From Isoptericola peretonis (lineage in GTDB: Bacteria; Actinomycetota; Actinomycetes; Actinomycetales; Cellulomonadaceae), in assembly GCA_023241745.1 (NCBI GenBank), contig JALQCY010000007.1, forward strand, positions 114,202 through 178,201: 64,000 nucleotides of DNA, given 5' to 3'. This document shows positions 55,939 through 64,000 of this stretch, one piece after another. Under the pieces are notes generated by a model that searched no databases, was not told the DNA's origin, and saw nothing but the letters and a program-made list of their open reading frames with translations. A program made the position numbers and the translations under genes. Each line of letters begins with the position of its first letter. Within the stretch, counting starts at the first letter, position 1.

Positions 55939-55975
55939 ACTTTTGGTTGACGCCCGTCAAAAGTGCCCCTACGTT
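55939..55975 (+). promoter_or_regulatory. Promoter of the sugar ABC operon with overlapping palindromic operator
   Basis: A -35 of TTGACG (55947-55952) and a -10 of TACGTT (55970-55975) are exactly 17 bp apart, the best consensus promoter in the window. The start codon follows 7 nt after the -10, so the transcript is probably leaderless. A palindrome with arms ACTTTTG (55939-55945) and CAAAAGT (55958-55964), plus an inner TTGAC-GCCC-GTCAA, covers the -35; it is the likely operator of the divergent ROK repressor. Confidence 0.75.
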
Positions 55976-55982
55976 GTGACAC

Positions 55983-57560
55983 ATGGTCGACGAAGACCCC
56001 CAAGACGCTCCGGCACAGGAGCTCGTGCCACCGTCCGGCGAGGCCGCCGGCACCACCGCTCGCCCTCCGTTGCTGCGCATGGAGGGGATCGTCAAGCACT
56101 TCCCGGGAGCCAAGGCGCTCGACGGCGTGGACCTCGACGTCCTGCCCGGCGAGGTGCACTGCCTCCTGGGCCAGAACGGCGCCGGCAAGTCCACGCTCAT
56201 CAAGGTGCTCTCCGGAGCCCACCAACCCACCGCGGGGCGCATCCTCATCGACGACGCCGAGGTGACGATCGGGCACCCCGTCGCCGCACTGGCTCACGGC
56301 GTCGCCACGATGTACCAGGAGCTGGACGTCGTCGACGGGCTCACGGTCGCGGAGAACATCTACCTGGGCCACGAGCTCGCGACCGGCGGCTTCACCCAGC
56401 GCCGGGAGGTCGCCCGCCGGACGCGGGAGATCCTCCGGCGGCTCGGGCACCCGGAGATCTCCCCGCACCGCGAGGTCGGGCAGCTTCCCGCCGCCGGCAA
56501 GCAGATCGTCTCGATGGCGCGCGCGCTGTCCCACGACGCACGGGTGATCGTCATGGACGAGCCGTCCGCCGTCCTCGACTCGGGGGAGGTGGAGAACCTC
56601 TTCCGCGTGGTCCGCGAGCTCACCGCGCAGGGCGTGGCGATCGTCTACATCTCGCACCGCATGGAGGAGATCCGTGCGATCGGCGACCGCATCACCGTCC
56701 TCAAGGACGGCCGGACGGTCGGACGGAACCTGCCGGCGAGCACCCCGACGCGCGAGCTCATCACGCTCATGACCGGGCGTGCGGTCGAGTACGCGTTCCC
56801 CCGGCGCACGGGGGTGCCCGACGATGCGCCCGTGGTGCTCGACGTCCAGGGGCTGTCGCTCGTCGGCGCGTTCGAGGACGTCTCGCTCCAGGTGCGTGCA
56901 GGCGAGGTGGTCGGCCTGGCCGGGCTCGTGGGCTCCGGGCGCTCCGAGATCCTCGAGACCCTCTTCGGCGCGCGCAAGCAGTCCGCCGGGACCGTCTCGG
57001 TCTCGGGGCGGCGGCTGCGTCCCGGGTCGGTGCCCGCGGCGGTGGCGGCGGGTGTGGGCCTGGCCCCCGAGGAGCGCAAGAGCCAGGGCCTCGTGCTCGA
57101 CGAGGCGGTCTACCGGAACATCACCCTGTCGACGTTCGCCCGCACGGCGAAGGGCGGCTGGCTCGACGAGCGCGCGGAGCGCCGCGTCGCGCGCCAGCAG
57201 GCCGAGGCGCTGGACCTGCGCCCGCGGGACGTCGACAGGGCGATCCGCACCCTCTCCGGGGGCAACCAGCAGAAGGCCGTCCTGGCGCGCTGGCTGGTGC
57301 ACGGCTGCGACGTGCTCCTGCTGGACGAGCCGACCCGCGGCGTCGACGTCGGGGCCCGCTCCGAGCTCTACGGACTGGTGCGGGCGCTCGCCGACAACGG
57401 GACCGCCGTCCTGGTGGTCTCCAGCGAGATCCCCGAGGTCCTCGGCCTGGCCGACCGCGTCCACGTGGTCTCCGACGGACGCGTGGTGCACCAGGCCCCC
57501 GCACAAGAGATCGACGAGCACCGTGTGCTCGACCTCGTGATGGAAGGAAGTGTCGCGTGA
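55983..57560 (+). CDS. Sugar ABC transporter ATP-binding protein (two ATPase domains)
   Basis: 525-residue RbsA/XylG/MglA-type ATPase with two nucleotide-binding domains. Domain 1: Walker A LLGQNGAGKSTLIKVL, a degenerate signature (QLPAAGKQIVSMARAL), Walker B VIVMDEPSAVLD. Domain 2 has a degenerate Walker A (GLVGSGRSEI), signature RTLSGGNQQKAVLARWL and Walker B LLLDEPTRGVDVGA. This arrangement is normal for carbohydrate uptake transporters of family 2. Coupled by GTGA to the permease. The N-terminal 30 residues are an acidic/Pro-rich extension. ATG 55983. Confidence 0.95.
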   Translation: MVDEDPQDAPAQELVPPSGEAAGTTARPPLLRMEGIVKHFPGAKALDGVDLDVLPGEVHCLLGQNGAGKSTLIKVLSGAHQPTAGRILIDDAEVTIGHPVAALAHGVATMYQELDVVDGLTVAENIYLGHELATGGFTQRREVARRTREILRRLGHPEISPHREVGQLPAAGKQIVSMARALSHDARVIVMDEPSAVLDSGEVENLFRVVRELTAQGVAIVYISHRMEEIRAIGDRITVLKDGRTVGRNLPASTPTRELITLMTGRAVEYAFPRRTGVPDDAPVVLDVQGLSLVGAFEDVSLQVRAGEVVGLAGLVGSGRSEILETLFGARKQSAGTVSVSGRRLRPGSVPAAVAAGVGLAPEERKSQGLVLDEAVYRNITLSTFARTAKGGWLDERAERRVARQQAEALDLRPRDVDRAIRTLSGGNQQKAVLARWLVHGCDVLLLDEPTRGVDVGARSELYGLVRALADNGTAVLVVSSEIPEVLGLADRVHVVSDGRVVHQAPAQEIDEHRVLDLVMEGSVA

Positions 57561-58567
57561 GCGCATCCACGGCCGCCCCGCCGGCCGACGAATCGACCGA
57601 GCGACGCTCATGGCTCTCCGGCCCTGCCGGCCGGAACGTCGGGCTCGTCGTCGCCCTCGCCCTGATCTGCGTCGCGGGGGTCATCACCGGCGGCGAGCGC
57701 TTCGCCGACATCGACAACGTCGTGACGATCCTGCGGGCCGCCGCGGTCACCGGCGTCGTCGCGATCGGCATGACGTTCGTCATCATCTCGGGCGGCATCG
57801 ACCTGTCCGTCGGCTCCGTGCTGGGGCTGACCGGCGTCTGGGCGACCACCGTGGCCACCCAGACGATGGCCGAGGACCTCCACTGGCTGGTCATGGTGGT
57901 CACGGCGCTCGCGGTGGGCGTCGGCGCCGGCCTCGTCAACGGCGTGATCATCGCGTACGGGCGGGTGGTCCCGTTCATCGCCACGCTCGCCATGCTCGCC
58001 AGCGCCCGCGGGCTCGCGGAGATGATCTCGAACCGGCAGACGCAGCGCGTCGACGTCGCCGGGTTCACCGACTTCTTCGACCTCGACCCGCTCGGCGTGC
58101 CCATGCTCATCTGGATCTTCGCGCTCGTCGCGGTGGCCGGCTGGTTCCTCCTCAACCGCACCACCTTCGGCCGCCGCACCGTGGCCGTCGGCGGCAACGC
58201 CGAGGCCGCGCGCCTCGCGGGCATCAAGGTCAAGCGGCACACGCTGTACATCTACGGCCTCTCGGGTCTGGCCGCCGGGATCGGCGGGGTGATGATGCTC
58301 GGCCGGACGACGGCGGGCACGTCGACGAACGGCGTGCTCCTCGAGCTCGACGTCATCGCCGCCGTCGTCGTCGGCGGGACGTTGCTGGCCGGCGGGCGCG
58401 GCACGATCGTCGGCACCGTGTTCGGCGTCCTCATCTTCAACACGCTGACGAACATCTTCGTCATCAACAACATGTCGACGTCGGCGCAGAGCGTCGCCAA
58501 GGGCGTCATCATCGTCGCCGCCGTGCTGCTCCAGCAGCGCTTCGCCAACCGCAGCAGGTCCACCTGA
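57557..58567 (+). CDS. Sugar ABC transporter permease (RbsC/XylH type)
   Basis: 336-residue membrane permease with about eight to ten helices. TFVIISGGIDLSVGSVLGLTG and the cytoplasmic loop VGGNAEAARLAGIKVKRHTLYIYGLSG are the conserved features of carbohydrate uptake transporter 2 permeases; VVVGGTLLAGGRGTIVGTVFG follows. Starts at GTG 57557, overlapping the ATPase gene by 4 nt. One permease gene is present, so it probably functions as a homodimer. Confidence 0.94.
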   Translation: MSASTAAPPADESTERRSWLSGPAGRNVGLVVALALICVAGVITGGERFADIDNVVTILRAAAVTGVVAIGMTFVIISGGIDLSVGSVLGLTGVWATTVATQTMAEDLHWLVMVVTALAVGVGAGLVNGVIIAYGRVVPFIATLAMLASARGLAEMISNRQTQRVDVAGFTDFFDLDPLGVPMLIWIFALVAVAGWFLLNRTTFGRRTVAVGGNAEAARLAGIKVKRHTLYIYGLSGLAAGIGGVMMLGRTTAGTSTNGVLLELDVIAAVVVGGTLLAGGRGTIVGTVFGVLIFNTLTNIFVINNMSTSAQSVAKGVIIVAAVLLQQRFANRSRST

Positions 58568-58629
58568 CCGGGCAGGACCGCCGCACCCCTCACCATCACG
58601 CAGCACCGGACCGAATCGAGGAAGATCCC

Positions 58630-59688
58630 ATGTCCGCACGAATGACTTCGCGACGCCGCACCCTGACGGTCGTCGCCGGTGCCACCGCAGCGCTCCTGCT
58701 GGCGGCAGGCTGCACCAGCAACGAGCCCCCGGAGGAGGAGGGCTCGGGCGCGACGGAGGCCGCCGCGCCCGTCGAGGCCAACGACGAGCCCGGCGACGAG
58801 GTCGTCATCGGCTTCTCGGCGCCGGCCGCCGACCACGGCTGGATGGGCGCCATCACCAAGGCCGCCGTCGACACCGCCGGGCAGTACGAGGACGTCGAGC
58901 TGCGCCAGGCCGAGGCCACCAACGACGTCAACATGCAGATCAGCCACATCGAGCAGTTCATCAACGAGGGCGTGGACGCCATCGTGCTGCTCCCGTTCGA
59001 CGGCGCGGCGCTCACCGACGTCGCCACCAAGGCGATGGAGGCGGGCATCCCCGTCATCAACGTCGACCGCGAGTTCTCGAGCCCCTTCGCGGCGCGCGCC
59101 ACGATCCTCGGCGACAACTACGGCATGGGCGTGAGCGCGGGCACGTACATCTGCGAGCAGCTCGGCGACAACCCCGACGCGATCGTGGCCGAGATCCAGG
59201 GCATCGAGTCGCTGCCGCTCACCCAGGACCGCAGCCAGGGCTTCGAGGACGCGCTGGCCGACTGCGGTCTCGACGTGGACCGTCGCGTGGCCGCGGACTT
59301 CACCATCCAGGGCGGCGAGACGGCGACGTCGAACCTGCTGCAGGCCGAGCCGAAGATCGACGCCATCTGGAACCACGACGACGACCAGGGCGTCGGCGTG
59401 ATGGCGGCGATCGAGAACGCGGACCGCGACGAGTTCTTCATGGTCGGCGGCGCCGGCTCGCTCGACGTCATGGAGGAGATCAAGGCCGGCGACTCCGTGC
59501 TCAAGGCCACGGTCGTCTACCCGTCCACGCAGGCGGCCGACGGCATCAAGCTCGCCCGGCTCGTCGTGCAGAACAAGAACATGGGCGACCTCGTGTCCCC
59601 GGGGGTGCCGCGCACCACGACGCTCTTCGCCCCCGTGGTGACCGCCGACAACGTCGACCAGTTCATGGACATGGGCTTCCGGTCCTGA
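58630..59688 (+). CDS. Sugar ABC transporter substrate-binding lipoprotein
   Basis: 352 residues. A signal peptide (MTSRRRTLTVVAGATAALLLAAGC) ends in the lipobox LAAGC, then an acidic linker, then a periplasmic-binding-protein-like type I fold (VVIGFSAPAADHGWMGAITKAAVDTA; INEGVDAIVLLPFDG; PVINVDREFSS; AIWNHDDDQGVGVMAAIENA). These match ribose/galactose/inositol-type binding proteins. The ligand cannot be decided. It starts 62 nt after the permease; no strong ribosome site is visible (GAGGAAG at 58618). Confidence 0.92.
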   Translation: MSARMTSRRRTLTVVAGATAALLLAAGCTSNEPPEEEGSGATEAAAPVEANDEPGDEVVIGFSAPAADHGWMGAITKAAVDTAGQYEDVELRQAEATNDVNMQISHIEQFINEGVDAIVLLPFDGAALTDVATKAMEAGIPVINVDREFSSPFAARATILGDNYGMGVSAGTYICEQLGDNPDAIVAEIQGIESLPLTQDRSQGFEDALADCGLDVDRRVAADFTIQGGETATSNLLQAEPKIDAIWNHDDDQGVGVMAAIENADRDEFFMVGGAGSLDVMEEIKAGDSVLKATVVYPSTQAADGIKLARLVVQNKNMGDLVSPGVPRTTTLFAPVVTADNVDQFMDMGFRS

Positions 59689-59722
59689 CGACACGCACAT
59701 CCCACACGCAAAGGAGGCGTCG

Positions 59723-60904
59723 ATGAGCGCGCCCGGTACGCCCACGCTCGGCATCGGCATGGTCGGCTACTCGTTCATGGGCCAGGCCCACTCCCAGGCC
59801 TGGCGGACCGCACCGCGGTTCTTCGACCTGCCGCTGGCCCCGCGCATGCGGGTCGTCGCCGGTCGCGACCGCGACTCGGTGCGGGCAGCGGCCGAGCGGC
59901 TCGGCTGGGACGAGTCGGTCACGAGCTGGCAGGAGCTGATCGCGCGGGACGACGTCGACCTCGTCGACGTGTGCACCCCGGGCGACACCCACGCGGAGAT
60001 CGCGATCGCCGCGCTCCAGGCCGGCAAGCACGTGCTGTGCGAGAAGCCGCTGGCCAACTCGGTCGCCGAGGCCGAGGCCATGGTCGCGGCGGCGGAGCGG
60101 GCCGCGGCGCGGGGCGTCCACGCGGCGGTGGGGTTCACCTACCGCCGCGTGCCGGCGATCCAGCTCGCCCGGCGCCTCGTCGAGCAGGGGCGGATCGGCG
60201 AGGTGCGCCACGTGCGCGCGCAGTACCTGCAGGACTGGCTCTCCGACCCGTCGACGCCGCTCTCGTGGCGGCTCGACAAGGAGAAGGCCGGCTCCGGGGC
60301 CCTGGGCGACATCGGCGCGCACGTGGTGGACCTCGCGCAGTTCGTCACGGGGGAGCGGCTGACCGGAGTCGCCGGCATGCTCGAGACCTTCGTGCGCGAG
60401 CGCCCCGTGCCGGCGTCCTTCTCCGGCCTCTCAGGCGAGGCAGGGGAGGGCACCGGCCCGGTCACGGTGGACGACGCCGCGGTCTTCTTCGGCCGCCTCG
60501 CCGGCGGCGGCCTCGCGACCTTCGAGGCGACCCGGTTCGCGTGGGGCCGCAAGAACGCCATCCGGCTGGAGGTCAACGGCACGCGCGGCTCGCTCGCCTT
60601 CGACTTCGAGGACATGAACCTGCTGCACTTCTTCGACGCCGCCGACGACGCCGAGGTCGCGGGCTTCCGGCGGATCGTCGTCACGGAGCCGGAGCACCCC
60701 TACGGCGGGCACTGGTGGCCCGCCGGCCACGGGCTCGGCTACGAGCACGCCTTCACCCATCAGGTCGTCGACCTCGTCGAGGACCTGGCGGCCGGGAAGC
60801 AGCCGACGCCGTCGTTCGCGGACGGGCTCGCCGTGCAGCGGGTGCTCGACGCCGTCGAGCGCAGCAGCGCGGCCGGCCACGCCTGGATCGACCTGCCCGC
60901 GTAG
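59723..60904 (+). CDS. Gfo/Idh/MocA-family NAD(P)-dependent oxidoreductase
   Basis: 393-residue dehydrogenase with an N-terminal Rossmann fold (GIGMVGYSFMGQAHSQAW) and the family motif LCEKPLANSVAEAEAM (catalytic lysine in EKP), GFTYRRVPAIQLARRLV, and DIGAHVVDLAQFVTG, whose histidine is usually catalytic. Members oxidise a hydroxyl of sugars, inositols or glycosides, often at C3. ThuB of the rhizobial trehalose system is of this family. The ATG has a perfect AAAGGAGG site. In the transporter operon. Confidence 0.93.
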   Translation: MSAPGTPTLGIGMVGYSFMGQAHSQAWRTAPRFFDLPLAPRMRVVAGRDRDSVRAAAERLGWDESVTSWQELIARDDVDLVDVCTPGDTHAEIAIAALQAGKHVLCEKPLANSVAEAEAMVAAAERAAARGVHAAVGFTYRRVPAIQLARRLVEQGRIGEVRHVRAQYLQDWLSDPSTPLSWRLDKEKAGSGALGDIGAHVVDLAQFVTGERLTGVAGMLETFVRERPVPASFSGLSGEAGEGTGPVTVDDAAVFFGRLAGGGLATFEATRFAWGRKNAIRLEVNGTRGSLAFDFEDMNLLHFFDAADDAEVAGFRRIVVTEPEHPYGGHWWPAGHGLGYEHAFTHQVVDLVEDLAAGKQPTPSFADGLAVQRVLDAVERSSAAGHAWIDLPA

Positions 60905-60955
60905 CGGGAGCCCGGCACACCCCACCCGACGAGCTCGACGAGGAGATTCGCAACC

Positions 60956-61960
60956 ATGGCACGACCGATCACCCTGTTCACGGGCCAGTGGGCCGACCTG
61001 CCGCTGGAGGAGGTGGCCCGGCTCGCCTCGGGCTGGGGCTACGACGGCCTGGAGCTCGCCTGCTGGGGGGACCACCTCGACCCGTGGCGGTGGGACGACG
61101 ACGCGTACGTCCAGTCCCGGCTCGACCTGCTCGAACGGCACGGGCTCAAGGTGTACGCCATCTCGAACCACCTCAAGGGCCAGGCCGTGTGCGACGACCC
61201 GATCGACGAGCGGCACCGCGACATCCTGCCGGACGTGGTGTGGGGCGACGGCGACCCCGAGGGCGTGCGGCAGCGCGCCGCCGAGGAGATGAAGCACACC
61301 GCGCGGCTGGCGGCGCGGCTCGGTGTGGACACGGTCGTCGGGTTCACAGGGTCGTCGATCTGGAAGTACGTGGCGATGTTCCCGCCGGCCTCCGAGGCGA
61401 TGGTCGACGCCGGCTACCAGGACTTCGCGGACCGCTGGAACCCGATCCTCGACGTCTTCGACGAGGTGGGCGTGCGGTTCGCGCACGAGGTCCACCCGAG
61501 CGAGATCGCGTACGACTACTGGACCACGGTGCGGACCCTGGAGGCGATCGGGCACCGGGAGGCGTTCGGGCTGAACTGGGACCCGTCGCACATGGTGTGG
61601 CAGGACCTCGACCCCGTGAGCTTCCTGTGGGACTTCAAGGACCGCATCTACCACGTGGACTGCAAGGACTCGAAGAAGCGGATGACCAACGGCCGCAACG
61701 GGCGGCTGTCGTCGCACCTCCCGTGGGCGGACCCGCGCCGGGGCTGGGACTTCATCTCGACCGGGCACGGTGACGTGCCGTGGGAGGACGCGTTCCGCAT
61801 GCTCAACACCATCGGGTACGGCGGGCCGATCTCGATCGAGTGGGAGGACGCCGGCATGGACCGCCTGGTCGGTGCTCCGCAGGCCCTGGAGTTCGTGCGC
61901 GGGCACGCGTTCGACCCGCCGGCCGCGGCGTTCGACGCGGCGTTCTCCCAGCGCCGCTGA
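60956..61960 (+). CDS. Xylose isomerase-like TIM barrel (sugar phosphate isomerase/epimerase family)
   Basis: 334-residue AP-endonuclease-2-type TIM barrel. Metal-site candidates are the glutamates/histidines in [13 protein letters not shown], the aspartate/histidine in [11 protein letters not shown], the histidine/aspartate in [11 protein letters not shown], and the glutamate in [11 protein letters not shown]. Such proteins act on ketosugars, inosose or 3-keto-glycosides; sequences of this length group often sit beside Gfo/Idh dehydrogenases. AGGAG about 10 nt upstream of the ATG. Chemistry unknown; isomerase, epimerase and lyase are all possible. Confidence 0.88.
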   Translation: MARPITLFTGQWADLPLEEVARLASGWGYDGLELACWGDHLDPWRWDDDAYVQSRLDLLERHGLKVYAISNHLKGQAVCDDPIDERHRDILPDVVWGDGDPEGVRQRAAEEMKHTARLAARLGVDTVVGFTGSSIWKYVAMFPPASEAMVDAGYQDFADRWNPILDVFDEVGVRFAHEVHPSEIAYDYWTTVRTLEAIGHREAFGLNWDPSHMVWQDLDPVSFLWDFKDRIYHVDCKDSKKRMTNGRNGRLSSHLPWADPRRGWDFISTGHGDVPWEDAFRMLNTIGYGGPISIEWEDAGMDRLVGAPQALEFVRGHAFDPPAAAFDAAFSQRR

Positions 61961-62033
61961 CCCGGTCCGCCGCGTCGGCCGGGCGACGAGCGTGGCGCCG
62001 GGTGGTCCGGCGTCCTGATCGAAGGAGATCAGC

Positions 62034-62930
62034 ATGACCAGTCGTACCGAGCTCGACCGCCGGACGTTCCTGCGTCTGGCGGGCTCCACCGTCGCGGTGG
62101 GCGCCGCGGCCGTCACCGCGGGGGTCGGCGGGGCGACGGCGTCCGCGGCCGCCGCGGGCGGCGGGCGCCGTCTCGTCCCGCCGGGCAAGCTGGGCATCCA
62201 GCTCTACTCCATCCGGGACAAGGTCTCGTCCGTCGGCTTCCGCGCGGTCTTCGAGCGCCTGTCCACGCTGGGCTACCGGGAGGTGGAGTTCGCCGGCTAC
62301 ACCCAGGGGTCGGTCGGCCCCATCACGCCGGCCGAGATCCGGACGCTGCTGGACGACAACGGCCTCGTCGCGGTCGGGGCGCACCGCGGGATCCGGGACT
62401 TCGCCCGCACGGTCGGCGGCTACCTGGCGGCCGCCGAGCAGTTCAACGGGTTCGGTGCGGCCGCCGCGGCGCGCGGGCTGAAGTTCTACCAGCACAACCA
62501 CCAGCACGAGTTCGCCTTCGCGACCGACGACCCGTCGGTGCGGCTCTACGACGTCTTCCTGGCGAACACCGACCCCGGCGCGGTGTTCCTCGAGATGGAC
62601 GTGTTCTGGGCCTTCGTCGGCCGGCACCTCTACCCGGGGTTCGAGCCGGTCGAGTACGTGCTGGCGCACCGGGACCGGTACCCGTTGTTCCACCTCAAGG
62701 ACGGCCGGGTGAACCCGCAGTCCTCGAACGGGTACGACATCGTCGAGTTCGGCGTCGGCGACCTGGACTTCCAGGAGTTCCTCGGGGCGCTGGCCGGCTC
62801 GGGCCGGCAGCATGGCATCTGGGAGCAGGACAACGCGGCCTCGGTCGCAGAGCCGCCCTTCGGCGTGGACTCGTTCGGGAACGCCGAACGCAGCGCGGAC
62901 GCGATCCTCGCCCTGCGGGCGCGGGGCTGA
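62034..62930 (+). CDS. Tat-exported xylose isomerase-like TIM barrel, probably internally deleted
   Basis: 298 residues. A twin-arginine signal (LDRRTFLRLAGSTVAVGAAAVTAG) directs export through Tat. The mature part matches the second sugar phosphate isomerase/epimerase subfamily: KLGIQLYSIRDKVSS, YREVEFAGYTQGS, AVGAHRGIRDF, FYQHNHQHEFAFA, VFLEMDVFWAFVG, FHLKDG. Between AVGAHRG and AAAEQFNG there are only about 15 residues, whereas homologues I recall have about 40 there, including a strand with an LG..YVG core. The barrel may therefore lack a strand and helix. AAGGAGAT upstream of the ATG. Confidence 0.82.
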   Translation: MTSRTELDRRTFLRLAGSTVAVGAAAVTAGVGGATASAAAAGGGRRLVPPGKLGIQLYSIRDKVSSVGFRAVFERLSTLGYREVEFAGYTQGSVGPITPAEIRTLLDDNGLVAVGAHRGIRDFARTVGGYLAAAEQFNGFGAAAAARGLKFYQHNHQHEFAFATDDPSVRLYDVFLANTDPGAVFLEMDVFWAFVGRHLYPGFEPVEYVLAHRDRYPLFHLKDGRVNPQSSNGYDIVEFGVGDLDFQEFLGALAGSGRQHGIWEQDNAASVAEPPFGVDSFGNAERSADAILALRARG

Positions 62931-62981
62931 CGCGCGGCGGCGGCCCGGCGGCGGAGACGTCGTCCGGCCGCCGCCGGGCCG

Positions 62982-63593
62982 TCAGGGACGGTGGAGCATG
63001 ACGACGTCGGCGTGCTGCACGCCCCCGACGTCGTAGGTGCGGGAGCCGACCACCTCGAAGCCGTGCTTGCGGTAGAAGGCCTGGGCCCGCGCGTTCTCCC
63101 CGTTGGTGCCGAGCCACAGCGGCGCCGCCCCGACGGGGCCGAGCCCGTCGGCGGCACCGACCGCGCCGGCCATCAGCCGCGCCGCGACCCCGGAGCCCAG
63201 CGCGTGGGGGTGCACGTAGATCTTGGAGAGCTCGACGTACGGGCCGGGCCCGGCGACGGAGCGGAGCACCTCGACCTCCTCCTCGCCGTCGGGCTCGCCG
63301 GAGCCCAGCAGGGCGTAGCCCAGCGGCACGTCCGACGAGCCGGGGGCGTCCTCGACGGCGACGAGGAGCGCGTGCCGGTCGGAGGCGGCCCACGACTCGA
63401 AGTGCGCCGGCGTGAGGTGTGCGGCGACATGGGCAGCCATGGTGCCGACCGGGGTACCCGCCGGGCAGGCCAGCGGGAACGTCAGGGCGGCCAGCCAGGC
63501 CACCCGGGCGCTCTCCTCCGGCCGCGCCGGGCGGACGAGGACGCCGGCGGGGGCGGCGTGGGAGGTTCTGGGCGTCGTCTGCGGGGAGGTCAC
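62982..63593 (-). CDS. GNAT-family N-acetyltransferase
   Basis: 203-residue acetyltransferase. VRPARPEESARVAWLAALTFP is the N-terminal strand/helix; YVELSKIYVHPHALGSGVAARLMAGAV holds the acetyl-CoA-binding loop (normally Q/RxxGxG/A); LWLGTNGENARAQAFYRKHGFEVVGSRTYDVGGVQHADVVMLHRP is the typical C-terminal half. Substrate unknown. GTG 63593 is used; an in-frame GTG at 63635 would add 14 residues. It converges on the TIM-barrel gene and is divergent from the rRNA promoter. Confidence 0.87.
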   Translation of the reverse strand: MTSPQTTPRTSHAAPAGVLVRPARPEESARVAWLAALTFPLACPAGTPVGTMAAHVAAHLTPAHFESWAASDRHALLVAVEDAPGSSDVPLGYALLGSGEPDGEEEVEVLRSVAGPGPYVELSKIYVHPHALGSGVAARLMAGAVGAADGLGPVGAAPLWLGTNGENARAQAFYRKHGFEVVGSRTYDVGGVQHADVVMLHRP

Positions 63594-63646
63594 GGCACGA
63601 TTCTCGTCCCCGCCGAGGGATGTGCCCCGCGTCACCGCGGACGGAG

Positions 63647-63675
63647 TTGGCCGGCGCCCGCAGAGCGTGTAATGT
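63647..63675 (+). promoter_or_regulatory. Candidate rRNA operon promoter P1
   Basis: TTGGCC (63647-63652) and TAATGT (63670-63675) with a 17-bp spacer, reading toward the rRNA leader. A second weaker -10-like TAAGTT is at 63884-63889, with no clear -35. Assigned by position and spacing only. Confidence 0.5.
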
Positions 63676-64000
63676 TCTACGACGTCAGCCCGACAGGGAG
63701 ACGGACACCGAAGAGCACGATCCGGGAGACCGGAGCTCAGGTGGCCGACCGGGGCTGGAACTCACATCGAGGATCCGGGTAACATTCGTGCGCCCCGGGC
63801 AGCGATGTCGGGGCTTGCCGACGAGAGTCGGACGGCTCGATGCTCTGGGAAACAGGGTGGTCGGGACGGCCGAGAAAGTCTGGTAAGTTTGAGGGGTTGC
63901 CCCGGCGGGGCTGGGATCCGGTAAGGGTTCTGGTTGCGCGGTGTGCGTCGGTTGTTTGAGAACTCAACAGTGTGTTTGATAGTCAATGCCAAATTTGATT
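63676..64000 (+). other. rRNA operon leader, upstream of 16S rRNA (gene outside window)
   Basis: About 325 nt with no convincing coding frame on either strand. From 63954 it contains GTTTGAGAACTCAACAG, then TGTGTTTGATAG, and turns AT-rich: a block I recognise from 16S leaders of Actinobacteria, where it takes part in antitermination and RNase III processing. TTGAG-AA-CTCAA (63956-63967) is a short palindrome. The 16S 5' end should lie shortly beyond position 64000. Confidence 0.75.

Noticed and set aside
63676-63960. Short open frames on both strands in the rRNA leader region
   Set aside because: They lack ribosome sites and domain signals and overlap promoter and leader elements.

Overview
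The window is high-GC actinobacterial DNA, most like a Cellulomonas/Cellulosimicrobium-type member of the Micrococcales. The basis is strong G/C third-codon bias, GTG starts, ATGA/GTGA-coupled operons, TAnnnT -10 elements, a conservon, an iscS-mnmA-MetE-like-ligA neighbourhood, and a 3' end that runs into a 16S rRNA leader. Genus assignment is inference. All calls come from reading translations and motifs; no database search was run.

Layout. (1) 1-19.5 kb, nitrogen oxide metabolism: a truncated NarK transporter and narGHJI on the minus strand. Divergent from these lie a second nitrate transporter, an assimilatory nitrate reductase (nasA) with its FAD/[2Fe-2S] partner (nasB), a methyltransferase and a small P-loop kinase, nirBD, the siroheme-forming methyltransferase cobA, and an NnaR-type HemD/winged-helix regulator. 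(2) 19.6-22.0 kb: a polymorphic toxin (type VII-type N-terminus, Hint domain, DNA/RNA non-specific nuclease tip) with a SUKH immunity gene. (3) 22.0-28.1 kb: molybdate uptake (modABC with a small TOBE regulator) divergent from molybdopterin synthesis (moeA, moaC, a moaB-moaE fusion). These supply the cofactor of NarG and NasA.

(4) 28.2-36 kb: Tat-exported PhoX phosphatase behind a Pho box; iscS and mnmA; an rRNA/tRNA 2'-O-methyltransferase; a SnoaL-like protein; a MetE-like protein whose metal site looks lost. (5) 35.8-41.4 kb: beta-phosphoglucomutase with a GH65 disaccharide phosphorylase, then a prolyl oligopeptidase across a long perfect palindrome. (6) 41.5-45.7 kb: a five-gene conservon (sensor-like ATPase, roadblock, DUF742, small GTPase, P450). 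(7) 45.7-53.9 kb: flavin monooxygenase, NAD+-dependent DNA ligase, a second MetE-like protein, and an MMPL exporter with a divergent TetR repressor and paired operators.

(8) 53.9-62.9 kb: a carbohydrate locus with ThuA-like protein, ROK repressor, sugar ABC transporter (ATPase, permease, lipoprotein), Gfo/Idh/MocA oxidoreductase, and two xylose-isomerase-like TIM barrels, one Tat-exported. The gene set suggests oxidative handling of a glycoside or sugar derivative. (9) 63-64 kb: a GNAT acetyltransferase, then rRNA promoter and leader sequence; the 16S gene itself should begin beyond the window. No tRNA, CRISPR array or insertion sequence was seen.
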